Source: Halobacteriales archaeon QH_8_67_36
Lineage (GTDB): Archaea; Halobacteriota; Halobacteria; Halobacteriales; Haloarculaceae
Direction: 5' to 3'
Assembly (NCBI GenBank): GCA_003021755.1
Contig: PXQZ01000068.1
Coordinates: forward strand, 12,835 to 21,530
Length of the DNA: 8,696 nt
Below are positions 6,020 through 8,696 of the stretch, piece after piece (the first letter of the stretch is position 1; every line of letters starts with the position of its first letter). The notes under the pieces are model-generated. The model worked only from the letters and a program-made list of their open reading frames with translations, did not search any database and had not been told where the DNA came from. A program made the position numbers and the translations under genes.

Positions 6020-6032
6020 CTCGAATAGGAAA

Positions 6033-6039
6033 TATTAAA
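6033..6039 (+). promoter_or_regulatory. TATA box of the metE-like operon
   Basis: TATTAAA in an AT-rich stretch (GAAATATTAAAGC) lies about 29 nt before the ATG at 6065. It predicts a leader of only a few nucleotides, which leaves no room for a riboswitch in the mRNA. Confidence 0.65.
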
Positions 6040-6064
6040 GCCCGTCATTTCATAGCTCCCGCTA

Positions 6065-7066
6065 ATGCCAGAGATAGTTGCGACGACGCCCGGCCTGTTT
6101 CCGCTTCCGGACTGGGCCAAGGACAAACTGTCCGACCTGAAAGGACACCAGAAGACAGACCTCATCAGCGGCGACGAGGGTGCGGCCATCACCGACGCCT
6201 ACGAGCGCGCCCGCGAGGAGGTCGTCTCCCTCCAGACCGACGCCGGCCTCGACCGCATCAGCGAGGGGCAACTGCGCTGGGACGACATGCTCGCGCACCC
6301 GCTCGCGATCCACGACAGCGTGGAGACCCGCGGCATCGTCCGCTACTACGACAACAATAACTTCTACCGGGAGCCGGTGGTCACGGACGACCTGACCGCC
6401 GACGGCGACGTGGCGGCCGAACTCGATGCCGCCACAGTGCTGGTCGACTCCGGCCTGCAGGCCGTCCTTCCGGGCCCGTACTCGCTCGCGGACCTCGCGA
6501 CCGACGAGTACTACGGCGACGACGCTGCGTTCCTCGACGCCATCGCCGACTTCCTCGTCGGCGAGGTCGAACAGTTCCCCGACGTCGAGACGCTCGTCCT
6601 GCTGGAGCCGTCGCTCGTCGAGAGTCCACCCGAGGACGGCACGGACGAGCGTGCCAGTGAGGCCATCGACGCCGTCGCAAACGCCATCGACGCCGACGTC
6701 GTGACCCACACGTACTGGGGCTATATCGAGGAGAAGACCTACGCGCACCTGATGGACGCCGACGTCGACGCCATCGGCTTCGACCTCGTGGCCGACCACG
6801 ACAAGAACGTCTACAACGTCCAGGAGTACGGTACCAAAGACGACGTCGCCCTGGGCATCGTCGACGGTCAGAACACGCGCGTCGAGTCGCCCGAGACCAT
6901 CCGCGACCGCATCGACTGGTTCGAACAGCAAACGAACACGGCCTACGACACCGTCTACGCGACCACGAACACGGAGACCGTCTACCTCCCCGTCAACAAG
7001 TTCGAGGAGAAGATACGGTCGCTGGCCAACGCCGCGACTCTCGAAGCCCCGGAGGCAGACCAATGA
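6065..7066 (+). CDS. MetE-family protein without zinc site (N-terminal-half-like partner)
   Basis: A 333-residue TIM-barrel protein of the cobalamin-independent methionine synthase family. LFPLPDWAKDKL at the start, LQTDAGLDRISEGQLRWDDML, RYYDNNNFYREPVV and the barrel segment VLPGPYSLADLA resemble the N-terminal MetE half. The catalytic metal site is absent: the position of the HxC pair reads His215-Thr-Tyr217, the expected Glu position (about 239) is Phe, and the whole protein has no cysteine. It therefore cannot activate homocysteine through the usual zinc thiolate. In two-barrel MetE the N-terminal half has likewise lost the metal site and helps bind folate. I infer that this gene plus the next form a split MetE or a methyl-donor-binding/active subunit pair. 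The 4-nt overlap with the active gene supports a complex. Confidence 0.88.
   Translation: MPEIVATTPGLFPLPDWAKDKLSDLKGHQKTDLISGDEGAAITDAYERAREEVVSLQTDAGLDRISEGQLRWDDMLAHPLAIHDSVETRGIVRYYDNNNFYREPVVTDDLTADGDVAAELDAATVLVDSGLQAVLPGPYSLADLATDEYYGDDAAFLDAIADFLVGEVEQFPDVETLVLLEPSLVESPPEDGTDERASEAIDAVANAIDADVVTHTYWGYIEEKTYAHLMDADVDAIGFDLVADHDKNVYNVQEYGTKDDVALGIVDGQNTRVESPETIRDRIDWFEQQTNTAYDTVYATTNTETVYLPVNKFEEKIRSLANAATLEAPEADQ
7051..7055 (+). promoter_or_regulatory. Shine-Dalgarno site of the second MetE gene
   Basis: GGAGG, inside the end of the upstream gene, lies 7 nt before the ATG at 7063. It supports this start and independent ribosome entry in addition to the ATGA overlap. Confidence 0.6.
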
Positions 7067-8187
7067 CGGGACCACGAGAGGGGTTCCGACCGGCGGACCA
7101 CGAGAACGACCACTTCCTGCTGACGACCGTCGTCGGCTCCTATCCCAAGCCCAAGTGGCACGACCGCGCCCGCGAGATGTTCGAGGACGACGGGAGCGAT
7201 TTCGGCGAGGAGGAGTGGCAAGAATCCAAGGACGACGCCTCGCGGCTCATCACCCACGAACACGAGCGTTGTGGCATCGACGTCGTCTGTGACGGCGAGA
7301 TGCGCCGCAACGAGATGGTCGAGTACTTCGCCCACCGCATCGACGGCTACGAGTTCAACGGCCGCGTGAAGGTGTGGGGTCACAACTACTTCGACAAGCC
7401 ATCGGTCGCCGACGAGGTCGAGTACGGCGAGCAGTGGCTCGTCGAGGAGTTCGAGTTCACCGACGAGGTCGCCGAGCGACCCGTCAAGGTCCCCATCACC
7501 GGCCCGTACACGCTCGCGAACTGGTCGTTCAACGAGGTCTACGACAGCGAGGAGCAACTGGCCTACGAACTGGCCGACCTCGTCAACGAGGAGATAGAAG
7601 CGCTGGTCGCGGCCGGCGCCCGCTACATCCAGATAGACGAGCCCGCACTCGCGACGACGCCGGACGACCACGCCATCGTCGGCGAGTGTCTCGAACGCAT
7701 CGTCGACGGGGTCTCCGCGAGCGCTGCGAGCGGAGGCTCGTCGGACTCGTCCGACGGTGTTCCCGACGATGTCCGTCTGGGCCTGCACGTCTGTTACGGC
7801 GACTACTCCCGCATCTACCCCGAGATTCTGGACTACCCGGTCCACGAGTACGACCTCGAACTGGCCAACGGCAGCTACGAACAGCTCGACGTGTTCAAGG
7901 AACACGGGTTCACGAAGGACTTCGCCATGGGCGTACTAGACGCCCATACGGCCGAGGTCGAGTCAGTCGAAGAAATCAAGCGGAACATTAAAAAGGGGCT
8001 GGAGGTCGTGCCCCCGGAGCGTCTCACCGTTTCGCCGGACTGTGGCGTGAAACTGCTCCCCCGCGAAGTCGCCCGCGGCAAGATGGAGAACATGGTCACG
8101 GCCGCCCGCGAGGTCGAACAGGAACTCGACGCCGGCGAAATCGACGTGGTCGCCGACAGCGGTGCGGAAGCGAGTGCAGACGACTAG
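7063..8187 (+). CDS. metE: Methionine synthase catalytic protein (MetE C-terminal type)
   Basis: This 374-residue enzyme transfers a methyl group to homocysteine, giving methionine. It is a single barrel matching the catalytic half of MetE. TTVVGSYPKP (21-30) and the Glu of CDGEM (79) match homocysteine-binding elements, as does IQIDEPAL (Asp192). The zinc ligands His242, Cys244, Glu266 and Cys327 (in LHVC, DLELAN, SPDCGVKLLP) keep the family's internal spacing: 22 residues from Cys244 to Glu266 and 61 to Cys327. A Ser/Gly/Ala/Asp-rich insertion (about 218-235) precedes the HxC strand. The methyl donor (a folate or a corrinoid protein) cannot be read from sequence; the upstream zinc-less paralogue is the likely partner. 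A perfect hairpin starts right after the stop codon. Confidence 0.93.
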   Translation: MTGPREGFRPADHENDHFLLTTVVGSYPKPKWHDRAREMFEDDGSDFGEEEWQESKDDASRLITHEHERCGIDVVCDGEMRRNEMVEYFAHRIDGYEFNGRVKVWGHNYFDKPSVADEVEYGEQWLVEEFEFTDEVAERPVKVPITGPYTLANWSFNEVYDSEEQLAYELADLVNEEIEALVAAGARYIQIDEPALATTPDDHAIVGECLERIVDGVSASAASGGSSDSSDGVPDDVRLGLHVCYGDYSRIYPEILDYPVHEYDLELANGSYEQLDVFKEHGFTKDFAMGVLDAHTAEVESVEEIKRNIKKGLEVVPPERLTVSPDCGVKLLPREVARGKMENMVTAAREVEQELDAGEIDVVADSGAEASADD

Positions 8188-8214
8188 CGAGACGCAACAA
8201 ACGGGGGCGTCTCG
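8188..8214 (+). terminator. Hairpin directly after the metE stop
   Basis: CGAGACGC and GCGTCTCG form a perfect 8-bp stem with an 11-nt loop, beginning at the base after the stop codon. It may stabilise or help end the metE transcript. No T-run follows, so the terminator label is tentative. Confidence 0.4.
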
Positions 8215-8618
8215 AATATGTCGAACGGGGAACGGAGTGACCCGTGAGACAACTGCACCGGCGAGCGGTTTTATCGGCGAACAATCACTCGTCCGCACAA
8301 CGGACGACCTCGAAATCCACACTGGATATGAATTTATTTCCTACGAACGCACTATTAATCGGAAACAGCAACAGATGTCGATTTGACAGGAGTGCCGGAA
8401 TATTTCGACGGTAGTCGAATAGCAAATCGACCAGCGCAGAAATTAAGCTGTTGCTTAGACTGCATTTCTACGTTACATTCGTTTCGAGAATATGGCCTTA
8501 GAGCCGTTCTGAGGTAATCCAAGTCGAATTACCTTCGTGGAAATATATACTTTTGCTAATCATCATCACTGGGAAAGAGTTTAGTTATACTCGACAAACA
8601 TGCCGAGTGAGAGAACCG
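8215..8618. other. Intergenic region, AT-rich in its right part, with several inverted repeats
   Basis: No convincing gene lies here. The left part holds a small hairpin, ACGGG (8225-8229) and CCCGT (8241-8245), with an 11-nt loop, and a 7-bp stem TCGTCCG/CGGACGA (8289-8295/8301-8307). From about 8310 the DNA becomes clearly richer in A and T than the rest of the window. There, GTCGATTTG (8377-8385) pairs with CAAATCGAC (8423-8431), enclosing a second pair TTCGAC/GTCGAA. A further 7-bp stem AGGTAAT/ATTACCT spans 8512-8534. TATA-like strings occur near 8543-8552 (AAATATATAC) and at 8580-8589. This may hold regulatory sites for the gene starting at 8619, or a small RNA. Confidence 0.5.
8580..8589 (+). 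promoter_or_regulatory. TATA-like element of the gene at the right edge
   Basis: TTTAGTTATA lies about 35 nt before the ATG at 8619 and only about 16 nt before another ATG at 8600. The spacing favours the 8619 start with a leader of about 10 nt. Confidence 0.45.
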
Positions 8619-8696
8619 ATGACCAGCGACACACACCTCAGAGCGGAACTGTATCTTCGCGGCGACACGTACGGCACCTTCGACGCCCAGCAGCAG
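8619..8696 (+). CDS. Start of a gene of unknown function (3' end missing)
   Basis: Only 26 codons are visible (MTSDTHLRAELYLRGDTYGTFDAQQQ). G/C-rich third positions toward the end and the upstream TATA element support real coding sequence. The THLRAELYLRG...YGTF pattern looks to me like the N-terminus of a haloarchaeal conserved protein family, but I cannot name it. An alternative ATG at 8600 is in another frame and gives an Arg-rich peptide of non-coding appearance. Confidence 0.55.
   Translation, partial: MTSDTHLRAELYLRGDTYGTFDAQQQ

Noticed and set aside
6003..6064. SAM or other riboswitch ahead of the methionine genes
   Set aside because: The gap is only 62 nt and the TATA box predicts a leader of a few nucleotides, so no structured leader can exist.
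6062..7905. Minus-strand open frames (337 and 307 codons) opposite the MetE-like genes
   Set aside because: The Val/Asp/Gly-rich translations are typical of antisense to acidic haloarchaeal genes; the sense frames match MetE.
8162..8386. 74-codon plus frame starting inside the end of metE
   Set aside because: It starts within metE, runs through intergenic hairpins and has poor third-position bias; no promoter fits.

Overview
The window comes from a halophilic archaeon of the class Halobacteria. The coding sequence is very GC-rich with strong G/C bias in third codon positions. The predicted proteins are rich in Asp and Glu. The information-processing genes are archaeal types (TFB, aEF1B, L21e, RpoF/Rpb4, DUF655, Dim1/KsgA). 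Several start codons lie about 25-30 nt from a haloarchaeal-type TATA element, as expected for leaderless or nearly leaderless mRNAs. From memory, the gene order (zinc micro-protein, aEF1B, L21e, RpoF, DUF655, KsgA, HemK2-like, two MetE-like genes) resembles a conserved block in Haloferax volcanii. I cannot assign a species.

Layout. 1-774: the 3' part of a GAF sensor/regulator gene ending in a winged-helix-like domain. 775-946: a convergent intergenic region with a perfect 24-bp palindrome. 947-1906 (minus strand): a TFB general transcription factor with its own TATA box. 1907-2436: mostly non-coding, but 2041-2335 has haloarchaeal coding character split over two frames and may be a frameshifted small gene. 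2437-2885: a 59-residue four-CxxC zinc micro-protein followed after 2 nt by aEF1B. 3004-3647: L21e and RpoF with a 4-nt overlap. 3803-4378: DUF655 protein with its own promoter. 4544-6002: KsgA/Dim1 rRNA dimethyltransferase overlapping a HemK2-type glutamine methyltransferase. 6065-8187: two overlapping MetE-family genes. The first has no cysteine and no zinc site; the second has the full His-x-Cys...Glu...Cys zinc site. 8188-8618: an intergenic region that becomes AT-rich and carries several inverted repeats. 8619 to the end: the first codons of a gene cut off by the window.

Most of the window is a housekeeping cluster: ribosome assembly and maturation, elongation, termination-factor modification, RNA polymerase and transcription initiation, followed by methionine synthesis. 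I see no transposase, integrase, CRISPR array, tRNA, rRNA or defence locus. I found no convincing new system. The best leads are the split, half-degenerate methionine synthase pair, the possible broken gene at 2041-2335, a recurring intergenic hairpin pattern, and the structured AT-rich region near the right end.
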